DNA from: Pelotomaculum isophthalicicum JI
Lineage (GTDB): Bacteria; Bacillota; Desulfotomaculia; Desulfotomaculales; Pelotomaculaceae
Assembly: GCF_029478095.1 (NCBI RefSeq)
Contig: NZ_JAKOAV010000002.1
Coordinates: forward strand, 124,001 to 188,000
Direction: 5' to 3'
Length of the DNA stretch: 64,000 nucleotides
Position 1 is the first letter of the stretch. The number at the start of each line of letters is the position of its first letter. Under the pieces are notes generated by a model. It had not been told where the DNA came from. It made no database searches and saw only the letters and a list, made by a program, of their open reading frames with translations. Position numbers and translations under genes: made by a program. Below are positions 43,504 to 51,925 of the stretch, in pieces.

Positions 43504-44920
43504 AACCCTGGGGCTGGTACTAATATGTGAAGCCGGGGCCATGCTGCCGTCCTTCTTCCTTTCCCTGTACTACAAGGAACCGGACATGCTACCCTTTCTC
43601 TACAGCATTCTTCTACTGGCAGTACCGGGCTTTTTGTTAACGCTGATCCGCGTCAGGAATAAAGATGTCGGATACCGCGAGGGATTTGCCATAGCCACCA
43701 TGACCTGGCTGGTTACCGCAGCCTGTGGCGGCATTCCTTTTCTCCTGTCCGGCACTTTAACCACTTTTTACGACGCCTTTTTCGAAACAATGTCCGGCTT
43801 TACTACCACCGGCGCCTCGGTGATCCCCAACGTGGAAATCCTGCCGCACGGGATCCTGTTCTGGCGGAGTTTCACCCATTTCCTGGGCGGCATGGGTACC
43901 ATCGTGCTCATCCTGGCGCTCATCCCGTCTTTAAAGGTCGCCGCCATGCAGCTATATAAGGCTGAGGTGCCCGGCCCCACCAAGAGCAAGGTGCTGCCCC
44001 GCATTCTTCAGACCACCAGACAACTTTGGAAAGTCTACATGCTGATAACAGCAACGGAGGTAATCCTTCTCGTCCTGGCCGGAATGCCGCTGTTCGACTC
44101 CTTCATTCACACCTTCGGTTCGGTGGGCACAGGCGGCTTTTCCTGCAAAAACGCCAGTATAGGCGCTTACAACAGTCCGGCTATAGAATACATCGTGATT
44201 TTTTTCATGAGCATTTGCGGCATGAACTTCGCCCTGCACTACAGCATCATGCGCGGTAATTTTAAAGCTTTACTAAAGGACCCTGAGACTAAGCTCTACC
44301 TGGGCATTATTGCAGTCAGCACCGCGCTTATCGCCCTAAACGCTTTTAATACACTGGGCTATACTCCGAGTGAAGCGTTCCGCTCTTCCTTTTTTACTGT
44401 TTCCTCCATTATAACCACTACCGGCTATGTAACAGCGGACTTTGATCGCTGGCCTGATTTCAGCAAGATTATCTTGTTACTGTTAATGTTCGTCGGCGGC
44501 TGCGCCGGCTCAACCGGCGGCGCCATTAAGAACGTGCGCTTTCTTATACTCTTCAAGAGCGCCGCCCGGCAAATTTTGAAACTTCTGCACCCCCAGGCTG
44601 TCGTTCCGGTCCGGCTGGGACGTCAAGTGGTCCCCGATGAAGTTGTTGAAAACGTTCAGACCTTCTTCTTCCTATATATGCTCATTTTTGGCGTATCCAC
44701 CTTATATATCACTACTCTGGGCTTCGATCTGGTCAGTGCCGCTTACGCCGTAGCGGCCACTCTGGGCAACGTCGGGCCAGGTCTGGGACTGGTCGGCCCC
44801 ATGACCAACTACGCTATCCTGCCGGACTCCGGTAAACTTCTTCTCTCATTCTGCATGTTGGTTGGGCGATTGGAAATCTATACCGTCCTGGTGGTTTTCA
44901 GCACCCGTTTTTGGCGGTAG
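43481..44920 (+). CDS. trkH: Trk potassium transporter membrane subunit TrkH
   Basis: A 479-residue channel-like protein with the four pore repeats of the Trk/Ktr family. Selectivity-filter stretches are visible: MSGFTTTGASV, GSVGTGGFS, SIITTTGYVT and LGNVGPGLG. It forms the potassium pathway gated by TrkA. The start TTG 43481 lies 7 nt after GGGAGG and inside the trkA end, so translation is coupled. The gene ends 24 bp before the convergent glycosyltransferase gene. Confidence 0.94.
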   Translation: MNKNLIIRTLGLVLICEAGAMLPSFFLSLYYKEPDMLPFLYSILLLAVPGFLLTLIRVRNKDVGYREGFAIATMTWLVTAACGGIPFLLSGTLTTFYDAFFETMSGFTTTGASVIPNVEILPHGILFWRSFTHFLGGMGTIVLILALIPSLKVAAMQLYKAEVPGPTKSKVLPRILQTTRQLWKVYMLITATEVILLVLAGMPLFDSFIHTFGSVGTGGFSCKNASIGAYNSPAIEYIVIFFMSICGMNFALHYSIMRGNFKALLKDPETKLYLGIIAVSTALIALNAFNTLGYTPSEAFRSSFFTVSSIITTTGYVTADFDRWPDFSKIILLLLMFVGGCAGSTGGAIKNVRFLILFKSAARQILKLLHPQAVVPVRLGRQVVPDEVVENVQTFFFLYMLIFGVSTLYITTLGFDLVSAAYAVAATLGNVGPGLGLVGPMTNYAILPDSGKLLLSFCMLVGRLEIYTVLVVFSTRFWR

Positions 44921-44943
44921 CATAAATTTACACAGCGTTCATC

Positions 44944-46707
44944 TTAAAACAAGAAAAAAAGTTGTTCTCCATACTGAAGAACAACGAAATAAACATTCTG
45001 GAGGTCATTCGGGAACAAGAACCAGGCAATGACGCTGGGATATATAAGTTGAATGATTTTCTTAAACTGATAAAAAAAAGTACTTAGCATACTAGAAGTG
45101 TGAATCCTTTTCTTAACAGCGATATCAAATAAAACCTTGACAAGATAGAAAAACAACAACACGTTCAAAAACGAAGTGCATATAAGAACAGGGCTAAAGG
45201 ATATGGAATTTATTCCTTTGCCCGTCTCAAAGAGAACCACATGGGTATTTATATATACGGTTGTGCTGAATCCGGCGGACAACAGCAGCAGCCTTTTATC
45301 CTTGAGATAGATGAAAGCTAAAATCGACAGGGCGACAGCGGGAAACAAATATCTTTCATGCATCCTGGTGGAAAACATGAATACGCCAGCTATCTGGAGC
45401 AGCGCTGCCGCGCAAGCAAATGCCCGGCTGTTTCCTTTAATGTAAATAAACCATGAAAAAGCTGTGACTATGACAATAAAAATCATTCCCCAGTTATGAT
45501 AGCTCAACAAAAACGCGGTAGTCCCGTCCTTTATATAGTTTTTCCCAATCAAGCTGAAGAAATTGAACGCGTTTACGGAGGCATAAGGATACTCCGCCAT
45601 AGTATTTGAAAAGAGCTTGAAGATCCACAGCGCACCTTTGTTCAGAGTAAACGGCAGGATGATGATAACGGCCGTACTCAAGGCGAAGGCTGCCGCTGTC
45701 AGGAAGTTCTTAAAGCTCTTCCCCCTGATCAGCTCAAAGAAAAGCACCGGAAGAAATATAATACCTTGCGGCTTCATCAACACGGCGGCTGTAAACAAGG
45801 CGGAAGAAAGGCCGGTCTTTTTTTCCGAAAGCAGATAAAACGAGGATACAACAATTAAGGTGAAGAATGAATCCACCTGTCCCCAAAAGGTAGAATTGAT
45901 AAAGATTGCCGGGTTAAAGATATAAAAGGCGGATACCAGGATGCTGATTTCCCGGGACAAGTATTTGACGGCCAGCTTGTATATAAGGTATGACGTGGCA
46001 ATGTCAGCCAATATCGACGGCAGCCTCAAAGGCAGCGTATAATACGGACTCATTGCCTGCATGCCGGCAACCTTGCCGATCAAAAACAAAATATACATGT
46101 ACAATGGCGGGTAGTCGCTCGACCTGGAACTCGAATAAACTTGAAAGAGATTGTTCGCGGCGGCGGTGGCCCAGTTTTTGAAAAGACTCATGTCAAAAGG
46201 ATGTCCATCCGTCAATGTGGCGGCGGAAATTCGTAACAGCAACCCTGCGCAAAGCAAGGTAAATATCAATATTCTTTCATGGCCGGGGCGGATTTTCATC
46301 TTTTTGCATATAAGAAAATAATATGCCGCGATGAATAAAGCTAAAAATATTACTGAATATGTGACAATCTGCGGAGAGTACTTGATACCCGCGCTGGTAA
46401 TTCCCCCCATTACGCGCCCATTGGGAGGCGCCGTACGCTGGGTCGAATTAAAATCCGGCTGCCCCCCGGGCAATTGGTTGGTTGACTCAGGCTGCCGGTT
46501 TCTTTCACCCTGGGGGGGATTGCGAGTTTCAGCGCCGTTTCTTTCACCCGGTATAAAATTACGGGTTTCAATGCGGCTTTGGGGCGAGGTGGTATTACCG
46601 CTGTAGTTTTTTACCGCGTAAAAGCATAATAACCCTGTTGACAGAACTATTAGCAGCAAGCTTATTTTCACTATATGCTTCTTTAAAAACGCCATCCGGC
46701 CGCTCAT
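44944..46707 (-). CDS. Polytopic glycosyltransferase (GT39/DUF2029-like)
   Basis: About 587 residues. After TM1 an external segment is rich in short repeats (RNFIPGERNGAETRNPPQGE, RNRQPESTNQLPGGQPD). Some ten further spans follow. The first catalytic-type loop has DGHPFDMSLFKNWA with Asp, and later SSDYPPLYMYIL and MKPQGIIFLPVLFF resemble polyprenyl-phosphate-sugar mannosyl- or glucosyltransferases. It would move a sugar from undecaprenyl phosphate to a surface acceptor. ATG 46707 overlaps the gtrA stop (ATGA). The last codons lie inside a terminator hairpin, so the C-terminus may be rearranged. Confidence 0.75.
   Translation of the reverse strand: MSGRMAFLKKHIVKISLLLIVLSTGLLCFYAVKNYSGNTTSPQSRIETRNFIPGERNGAETRNPPQGERNRQPESTNQLPGGQPDFNSTQRTAPPNGRVMGGITSAGIKYSPQIVTYSVIFLALFIAAYYFLICKKMKIRPGHERILIFTLLCAGLLLRISAATLTDGHPFDMSLFKNWATAAANNLFQVYSSSRSSDYPPLYMYILFLIGKVAGMQAMSPYYTLPLRLPSILADIATSYLIYKLAVKYLSREISILVSAFYIFNPAIFINSTFWGQVDSFFTLIVVSSFYLLSEKKTGLSSALFTAAVLMKPQGIIFLPVLFFELIRGKSFKNFLTAAAFALSTAVIIILPFTLNKGALWIFKLFSNTMAEYPYASVNAFNFFSLIGKNYIKDGTTAFLLSYHNWGMIFIVIVTAFSWFIYIKGNSRAFACAAALLQIAGVFMFSTRMHERYLFPAVALSILAFIYLKDKRLLLLSAGFSTTVYINTHVVLFETGKGINSISFSPVLICTSFLNVLLFFYLVKVLFDIAVKKRIHTSSMLSTFFYQFKKIIQLIYPSVIAWFLFPNDLQNVYFVVLQYGEQLFFLF
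44952..44985 (-). terminator. Terminator overlapping the end of the glycosyltransferase gene
   Basis: On the minus strand, GTTGTTCT and AGAACAAC form an 8-bp stem with a 9-nt loop, followed by TTTTTTT. The stem codes for the final residues (YGEQLFFLF), so the stop codon lies downstream of the hairpin. Confidence 0.8.
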
Positions 46708-47123
46708 GATAATTCGCCCCTGGTTTTTTGGCTTTCCGCAAATACCCAAAGCCGGCTTCCGATAAAGTTAACAATGATGCCGGCCCCTGTGGCCGCCACC
46801 TTGCAGAACCAAAGATTCAGATGATTTACATCGTGCAATACGGCAAGCAGACTGGACGACACCAGTAAGGAAAACCCGTTCACGACGATAAAACTAGCGG
46901 CCTCCTGGAGATTAGCTTTCCTGGCAACCCGGAACGTCCACTTGCGATTGAAAAAGTAACTATTCACGACACCGGCTGAATAGGACAGCACCTGGGCAAG
47001 CAGATACGGAACCCCGGCGAGATTCAGAAGAAAAAAGGCGGTAAAATCCACAGCCGTGTTTCCCAACCCGACGGTGCAGAAACGCAGGAACTGGATAATC
47101 CTGTACTTATTAGAGAACACCAC
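46704..47123 (-). CDS. GtrA-family membrane protein
   Basis: A 139-residue protein with four hydrophobic helices and the GtrA opening FLRFCTVGLGNTAVDFTAFF. The motif YSAGVVNSYFFNRKWTF sits between helices 2 and 3. GtrA proteins are thought to flip undecaprenyl-phosphate-sugar across the membrane. It overlaps the GtrB gene upstream by 14 bp and the glycosyltransferase gene downstream by 4 bp, forming a complete lipid-linked sugar unit: synthesis, flipping and transfer. Confidence 0.9.
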   Translation of the reverse strand: MVFSNKYRIIQFLRFCTVGLGNTAVDFTAFFLLNLAGVPYLLAQVLSYSAGVVNSYFFNRKWTFRVARKANLQEAASFIVVNGFSLLVSSSLLAVLHDVNHLNLWFCKVAATGAGIIVNFIGSRLWVFAESQKTRGELS

Positions 47124-48090
47124 AAATCACCTCAATCTCAGGCTTTGCCTCTTCTACTTCTTGCTTATTCCGGAGAATATACAGCGGCCGGTTTTTCGTT
47201 TCGTCGTAAATTCTGCCGACATACTCTCCGAGGATGCCCAAAATGATCAAGACCACGCCGTCCAGCAGCAGCAGGCAGGCTACAAGCGGCGACCATCCGG
47301 CAACAACACCGATATTAAATAATCTTTGGGCTACTGAGACAACCAGATAAATAAAACTGGCGAACGAAATCACAAAACCAAGATATGTGGCCAACTTCAA
47401 AGGTTTATGGGAGAAAGACGTAATCCCGTCCAACGAAAAGCGAAGCATTTTCTTCAACGGATATTTTGTTTCTCCAGCAAATCGTTCTTCCCGGACATAC
47501 TCAATGGCTGTTGAACGGAAGCCTACCCAGCTGACCAGACCGCGGACGAAGCGGTTTTTCTCCCGGACGCTGCGCATAGCATCGCAAACTTTCCGGTCGA
47601 TCAGGCGGAAGTCGCCGGTATCAAGTGGGATGTTTACCTCGGTCAGCGCGCGCAGGGTGCGGTAGAACATGGCAGCAGTCCACTTTTTAAACAGCGTCTC
47701 CCCTTTCCTTTTCGAACGCTGCGCATAGACAACTTCATAGCCTTCTTTCCATTTATCAATCATTAGCGGGATCAGTTCGGGCGGATCCTGCAAATCGGCG
47801 TCGATAATCACGATGGCTTCCCCGCGGGCATAATCCATGCCCGCGGTTATCGCTATCTGATGCCCGAAATTGCGCGAGAAATCAAGCAGCTTCACACACC
47901 CGTCCGATTCGGCGAATCCTTCGATCAGTTCCGCCGTCCGGTCCCGGCTTCCATCATTAACAAATAACAATTCATAAGGTTCGCCGGTGGATTCCATCAC
48001 CCGCGTCAGCCGGCGATAGGTTTCATTTATAACTGCCTCTTCGTTATAGACCGGAATGATAATGGTATGTCGAACGTTTTTCTTCATCAC
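47110..48090 (-). CDS. GtrB-type undecaprenyl-phosphate glycosyltransferase (GT2)
   Basis: A 326-residue enzyme. The GT-A domain shows TIIIPVYNEEAVINETYRRL, LLFVNDGSRDRT, the metal-binding DADLQDPPELIP and DTGDFRLIDRKV. Two C-terminal helices (LATYLGFVISFASFIYLVV; CLLLLDGVVLIILGILGEYV) anchor it. It would load glucose or a related sugar from its nucleotide onto undecaprenyl phosphate. The family includes YkcC and GtrB. It follows the larger glycosyltransferase gene by 16 bp. Confidence 0.92.
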   Translation of the reverse strand: MMKKNVRHTIIIPVYNEEAVINETYRRLTRVMESTGEPYELLFVNDGSRDRTAELIEGFAESDGCVKLLDFSRNFGHQIAITAGMDYARGEAIVIIDADLQDPPELIPLMIDKWKEGYEVVYAQRSKRKGETLFKKWTAAMFYRTLRALTEVNIPLDTGDFRLIDRKVCDAMRSVREKNRFVRGLVSWVGFRSTAIEYVREERFAGETKYPLKKMLRFSLDGITSFSHKPLKLATYLGFVISFASFIYLVVSVAQRLFNIGVVAGWSPLVACLLLLDGVVLIILGILGEYVGRIYDETKNRPLYILRNKQEVEEAKPEIEVICGVL

Positions 48091-48106
48091 ACCTCATCCT
48101 TTATTT

Positions 48107-50296
48107 TTAGATGTTAATTTCGTACAATGTCTCATTATTCCCCATTCCCATCGGACGACCACCTTGAGGACCATCTTGTGGACCATTCTGGGCAGCGTTT
48201 GACTGCCACTCTTCTTTGGGAACCTCCGTGCTGTTGGCACGGATCCAATCCATCACTTCGCTGCTGCCGCCTCTGCCGCCTGAACCGGACGAGGGTATCA
48301 GGAAATATTTCACCTTCTTATCTGCCACCATTTGTTCCAACTTCTCAATTGTTAGGATTGGGTCCGAACCGCTAAACCCACCCATGGCGACAACAGCTTT
48401 TCCGGTCTCAATAATATAAGATTCAGCCGTGGATGCTTCCGGAGTCATAAAAAGGTACGCTTCCCCCGTGTTATTCCTGGTTACATAATCGAGCAACTTG
48501 GTATTGATACTAGAGTTCATGCCGCCGCCACCCATGCCCTGCCTCTGACCGAATCCCTGTTTGCTTGGACCGGCTTGCGGCATCATGTAGTTGTCGCCAT
48601 AAAGAAGCGGAGTAGCCGCCCAGTATAACGGCGCCACCAGCAATACCAGCATCCCGGCCACCGCGGCGATCGGCGCCAGCTTTTCTTTCTTCGCGGCGAG
48701 CAGCAATACCAGCGCCAGCCCGATTCCCGCGACTCCGATGCCGGTTAACCATCCCGCGCCGATTTGCTTTTGATAAGGCTGCAATATATATAGTTCAAAA
48801 GCCGTGGCAGCCAGCAGGCCCGCCGGCAAAAGCCACCTTTTCCAGCCCTCTTTGCCGCGGTACTGGTTCCAAAGCTCTACCCAGCCTGCTCCTGCCAGCG
48901 CCGCGATCGGGGGGGCGAGCATAATCAGGTAATAGTGATGGAAGAAACCCGCTACGCTGAAAAACGCCATTGCCGGGAGCAGCCAGGCCAGCCAGAATAA
49001 AGCCTCATTTTGTTTGGCAGTCAGCTTTCTTAAGCGCATGCCTGCCAGCAGTCCGGCGCAAGCAAACGCTACAAAAGGCAGCAGCCAACTGGCTTGCCCG
49101 GACAGTTCGGATTGGAACAAACGCAGCGGCCCGGCCTGACCGGTTCCGAACATACCACCGCCACCTTGTCCTGGCGGTCCACCCCCGCCAGGCATTTGGC
49201 CCGGTCCTCCATTACCCTCAGGGTCGAAGCCTCCCGGCATGTAGTTTCCGTCAGGCGGCACTTGCTGCTGGCCGGACATGTTATTCCCGCCCTGCTGCAT
49301 CTGCTGTCCGTCGGACGTGCCGTTCCCGTCCCATTGCATCTGCTGCCCGCCAGGCATATTGTACCCGTCCTGAGGCATCTGCTGCCGCTCAGGCATATCA
49401 TTCTCATCCTGCCGCATTTGCCGCCGCTCCTGTGTTATGTCCCCCTGCCTTGTTTGACCTTGATCCGGCGGCGCGCCGCCAGGACCCATGCCTCCCCGAC
49501 CCATCCCTCTCAAGCGGGCTATCCCGTTATACCCGAAGGCAAGCTCCAATACGGAGTTTGTTTGGCTGCCGCCGACGTATGGCCGGTTATCCTCCGGAAC
49601 CATATCAACGACCACCGCATAGGACACAGTAACTACAGACATGATTACTGTCGCCGCCGCAAGCACAGCCAGTTTCTTTTTCCATTCACATTTGAAAGCC
49701 AGCAGGTAAAACACGTAAAAAGCCGGAACAACCATGTAAGCCTGCAGCATCTTCATATTAAAGCCTACACCGATCATGGCAAAGGCGCCAAAAAGCCACG
49801 ACAATTTCTGTTCACGAATTCCCCGGAACAACATCCAGGTGGCCAGGAGGAGTGTAAATACCAACAAGCTGTCAATATTGTTCGTCCGGCTCACCGCAAC
49901 CGCGATTGGAGTACATGCCATTATTAAACTGGCTAATCGCGCGGCAGTTCTGCCATATGTTGGCTTAACCAGAAAATACATCAAAAATACGGAACCGATA
50001 CCGGCCAAAGCTTGCGGGAGAATCACGCTCCACCCGTGAACCCCGAAAATATAGGCGAATAACGTCTGGACCCAAAAAGTGACCGGCGGTTTATCCACCG
50101 TAACGTACCCGCCAGGATCTAAAGAAGCGTAGAAAAAATTGTGCCAACTCTGCAGCATGCTGGTTACCGCCGCAGTATAATAGGCGTTGGCGTTCTGGTC
50201 ATTCCAGATTTTATAAATATTTAAGAAAGCGGCTAGTAAAGCAGTGCCAATCAGGATAATATCTAAATGCTGAAATTTCCTCGTTTTTACTTTCAT
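48107..50296 (-). CDS. GT39/YkcB-like membrane glycosyltransferase with Met/Gln/Gly-rich insertion
   Basis: About 729 residues. The N-terminal membrane part has the catalytic-type loop SLDPGGYVTVDKPPVTFWVQ (Asp) and RTNNIDSLLVFTLLLATW, as in ArnT/PMT enzymes and Bacillus YkcB. Between spans lies an external low-complexity stretch of about 130 residues with units of about 13 residues (QQMPQDGYNMPGG, QQMQWDGNGTSDG, QQVPPDGNYMPGG). After further spans, a soluble C-terminal domain (KLEQMVADKKVKYFLIPSSG) is shared with YkcB-type proteins. It is first gene of the operon under the 11-bp-repeat promoter. The start is ATG 50296; TTG 50314 is the alternative. Confidence 0.85.
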   Translation of the reverse strand: MKVKTRKFQHLDIILIGTALLAAFLNIYKIWNDQNANAYYTAAVTSMLQSWHNFFYASLDPGGYVTVDKPPVTFWVQTLFAYIFGVHGWSVILPQALAGIGSVFLMYFLVKPTYGRTAARLASLIMACTPIAVAVSRTNNIDSLLVFTLLLATWMLFRGIREQKLSWLFGAFAMIGVGFNMKMLQAYMVVPAFYVFYLLAFKCEWKKKLAVLAAATVIMSVVTVSYAVVVDMVPEDNRPYVGGSQTNSVLELAFGYNGIARLRGMGRGGMGPGGAPPDQGQTRQGDITQERRQMRQDENDMPERQQMPQDGYNMPGGQQMQWDGNGTSDGQQMQQGGNNMSGQQQVPPDGNYMPGGFDPEGNGGPGQMPGGGGPPGQGGGGMFGTGQAGPLRLFQSELSGQASWLLPFVAFACAGLLAGMRLRKLTAKQNEALFWLAWLLPAMAFFSVAGFFHHYYLIMLAPPIAALAGAGWVELWNQYRGKEGWKRWLLPAGLLAATAFELYILQPYQKQIGAGWLTGIGVAGIGLALVLLLAAKKEKLAPIAAVAGMLVLLVAPLYWAATPLLYGDNYMMPQAGPSKQGFGQRQGMGGGGMNSSINTKLLDYVTRNNTGEAYLFMTPEASTAESYIIETGKAVVAMGGFSGSDPILTIEKLEQMVADKKVKYFLIPSSGSGGRGGSSEVMDWIRANSTEVPKEEWQSNAAQNGPQDGPQGGRPMGMGNNETLYEINI

Positions 50297-50370
50297 CTCC
50301 CCCTTTATCCGCAATGTTTGGCCGCAGCCTTAAGCAACCCGCCATAATGTCCCGGTTGTTTACTATTAAA

Positions 50371-50446
50371 TAATACGCCTTTTGGCTGAATTCTCCCTTA
50401 ACGGCAACTGAACGTTGATTGAGTATTAGCTGAATATCCACTGAAC
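50371..50446 (-). promoter_or_regulatory. Direct-repeat operator and promoter, site 1 (glycosyltransferase operon)
   Basis: On the minus strand, six 11-bp units run without gap from 50446 to 50381, four of them starting TTCAG: TTCAGTGGATA, TTCAGCTAATA, CTCAATCAACG, TTCAGTTGCCG, TTAAGGGAGAA, TTCAGCCAAAA. Four bases later comes the -10 TATTAT (50376-50371). Head-to-tail 11-bp repeats just before the -10 are typical binding sites of OmpR/PhoB-family activators. Confidence 0.8.
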
Positions 50447-50619
50447 AAATCGCCGCTTATATATGCCCCAAAGTCACTTATCCAATAACCAGAAGGAGGC
50501 AATAGGGACGATGATTCCCTTTTGCCTCCCTCTATTGCCTCCCATTGCCAAAACATTTCTTATTTGCCTTCCGAACCAGTTAAATTTAAAAATTCTCCAT
50601 TTAATTGTGTTCCTCTTCA

Positions 50620-51327
50620 TTACACTCTACCGTTGGTCTTATCTATTATTTTGAAGCCAAATCCCCATACTGTATCAATTTTTAGAGCTGAACCTGCATT
50701 AGAGAGCTTTTTCCGTATTCTTTTGATCATATCGTCTGTCGCGCGGGTTTCCACTAAGTTTTCAAATCCCCATACTTTGTCTAGAAGTTCATTGCGGCTG
50801 ACAGCTCTGTTTCTATTAATAACTAGATAATAAAGCAATGAAAATTCCATTCCTGTAAGTCCGATGTTTTTATTATCAAACTCAGCCGTTTTGGTATCGG
50901 AATTTATAGAAATATCCAATATCTTTATAATATGATTATTTTCAACGTTGCTTTTGTCAAATTCAATTCTTCTAAAAATACTTTTCACCCTGGCGATAAG
51001 TTCCATGGGGCTAAACGGTTTTGTAAGATAGTCGTCACTACCAATATTAAGCCCGGCTATCTTATCAGATTCGGTATCTTTAGCAGACACAATGATAATA
51101 GGCACATTGCTTTTTTGGCGGAGCAGCGAACAAATAGTATAACCGTCCATCTCCGGCATCATGATATCTATTATGAGCATATCCGCTGGTCTGATACTAA
51201 AAGCCTCATAAACAGAGCGTCCATCATAAAAAGCTTCAACCTCATACCCCTCTTTAACGAGAAATGACTTTATAATATTGCAAATATTTATCTCATCATC
51301 AGCTATATATATTAACTTCTTATCCAT
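50620..51327 (-). CDS. OmpR-family response regulator (no adjacent kinase)
   Basis: About 235 residues. The receiver (IYIADDEINICNIIKSFLVK; phospho-Asp in MLIIDIMMPEMDGY; Lys in LTKPFSPMELIARV) is followed by a winged-helix domain (LTGMEFSLLYYLVINRNRAV, VWGFENLVETRATDDMIKRI). No histidine kinase gene adjoins it; the one at 52881 has its own regulator. The start is ATG 51327, 8 nt after AGGAG. It is divergent from the 94-residue protein gene at 51547, and the region between has two clusters of 11-bp TTGCCACAG repeats that it probably binds. Confidence 0.92.
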   Translation of the reverse strand: MDKKLIYIADDEINICNIIKSFLVKEGYEVEAFYDGRSVYEAFSIRPADMLIIDIMMPEMDGYTICSLLRQKSNVPIIIVSAKDTESDKIAGLNIGSDDYLTKPFSPMELIARVKSIFRRIEFDKSNVENNHIIKILDISINSDTKTAEFDNKNIGLTGMEFSLLYYLVINRNRAVSRNELLDKVWGFENLVETRATDDMIKRIRKKLSNAGSALKIDTVWGFGFKIIDKTNGRV

Positions 51328-51360
51328 AAAGCTCACTCCTGATTTATTTTATTAACATTG

Positions 51361-51498
51361 TTGCCTCAATTTTGCCACAGTTTTGTGGATATTTATTTAT
51401 TAAATTTATATAAAATGAAAAGTTAAGAAGAAAACGGTGAAGATGGATATTTAACATCACATCCCACCTCTTGCCACAGGTTTGCCACAGTATTGAAA
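51361..51498. promoter_or_regulatory. Two clusters of 11-bp TTGCCACAG repeats
   Basis: Cluster A: TTGCCTCAA at 51361, TTGCCACAG at 51372, TTGTGGATA at 51383. Cluster B: TTGCCACAG at 51471 and 51482, then TTGAAAGGA at 51493. Spacing is 11 bp throughout. TTGAAA (51493-51498) could also serve as the -35 for TATTAA (51515-51520), upstream of the gene at 51547. Cluster A is placed to act on the divergent regulator gene. Confidence 0.7.
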
Positions 51499-51546
51499 GG
51501 AGGGTAGCAGAAATTATTAATCACACTTTTAAGGAGGTAAATATAA

Positions 51547-51831
51547 ATGAATGGAATTCAAAGTATCAGCTCCACTAATTTTATGATGAACATGAAAAGC
51601 ATTAATAACAAGAATGAGAAAGATCCTTTTTTAACCGATGCGGCAAAGGTTATAGGTATCTCATACGACGATCTAAAAACTTTACTAGAATCAGGCGAGG
51701 ACTTACAAACGATAATTGAAGAAAAAGGTCTGTCCCTGGAAGATTTCCAAAAACAGATGTATACACTTTTCAATAGTCATCAAAATGCCAACGTCGATCA
51801 AGTTGGGAATATTGTTAATGAAACCGCCTAA
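51547..51831 (+). CDS. Small protein with ILGIS/DDL helical module
   Basis: A 94-residue protein with no signal peptide. The N-terminal 25 residues are polar and Met/Asn-rich. Residues 31-70 (AAKVIGISYDDLKTLLESGE, then DLQTIIEEKGLSLEDF) form a three-helix module. The same module occurs in the secreted protein at 51926-52564 (VAQILGITTDELRSELKAGT, then TLEQIASDKGITLDQL), so the two are evolutionarily linked. ATG 51547 follows AAGGAGGT. Expression is probably controlled by the TTGCCACAG repeats upstream. No function is known to me. Confidence 0.75.
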   Translation: MNGIQSISSTNFMMNMKSINNKNEKDPFLTDAAKVIGISYDDLKTLLESGEDLQTIIEEKGLSLEDFQKQMYTLFNSHQNANVDQVGNIVNETA

Positions 51832-51868
51832 TTAAAACAACTGCATAACGCCACGCTGGCGCCAGCCA

Positions 51869-51905
51869 GTAAGGCTCAGATTGGGTAATCCAATCTGAGC
51901 CTTTA
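51869..51905. terminator. Bidirectional terminator
   Basis: AAGGCTCAGATTGG and CCAATCTGAGCCTT form a perfect 14-bp stem between two convergent genes (ends at 51831 and 51926). Confidence 0.92.
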
Positions 51906-51925
51906 CAATTTTGGGGTAAATCAAA

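Noticed and set aside
48970-49927. Long plus-strand open frames opposite the glycosyltransferase gene
   Set aside because: They arise from the GC-rich repetitive insertion of the real gene on the other strand and resemble no protein.
50211-50441. Minus-strand 76-codon frame upstream of the glycosyltransferase gene
   Set aside because: Most of it is the direct-repeat operator and promoter; the apparent peptide simply translates the 11-bp repeats.
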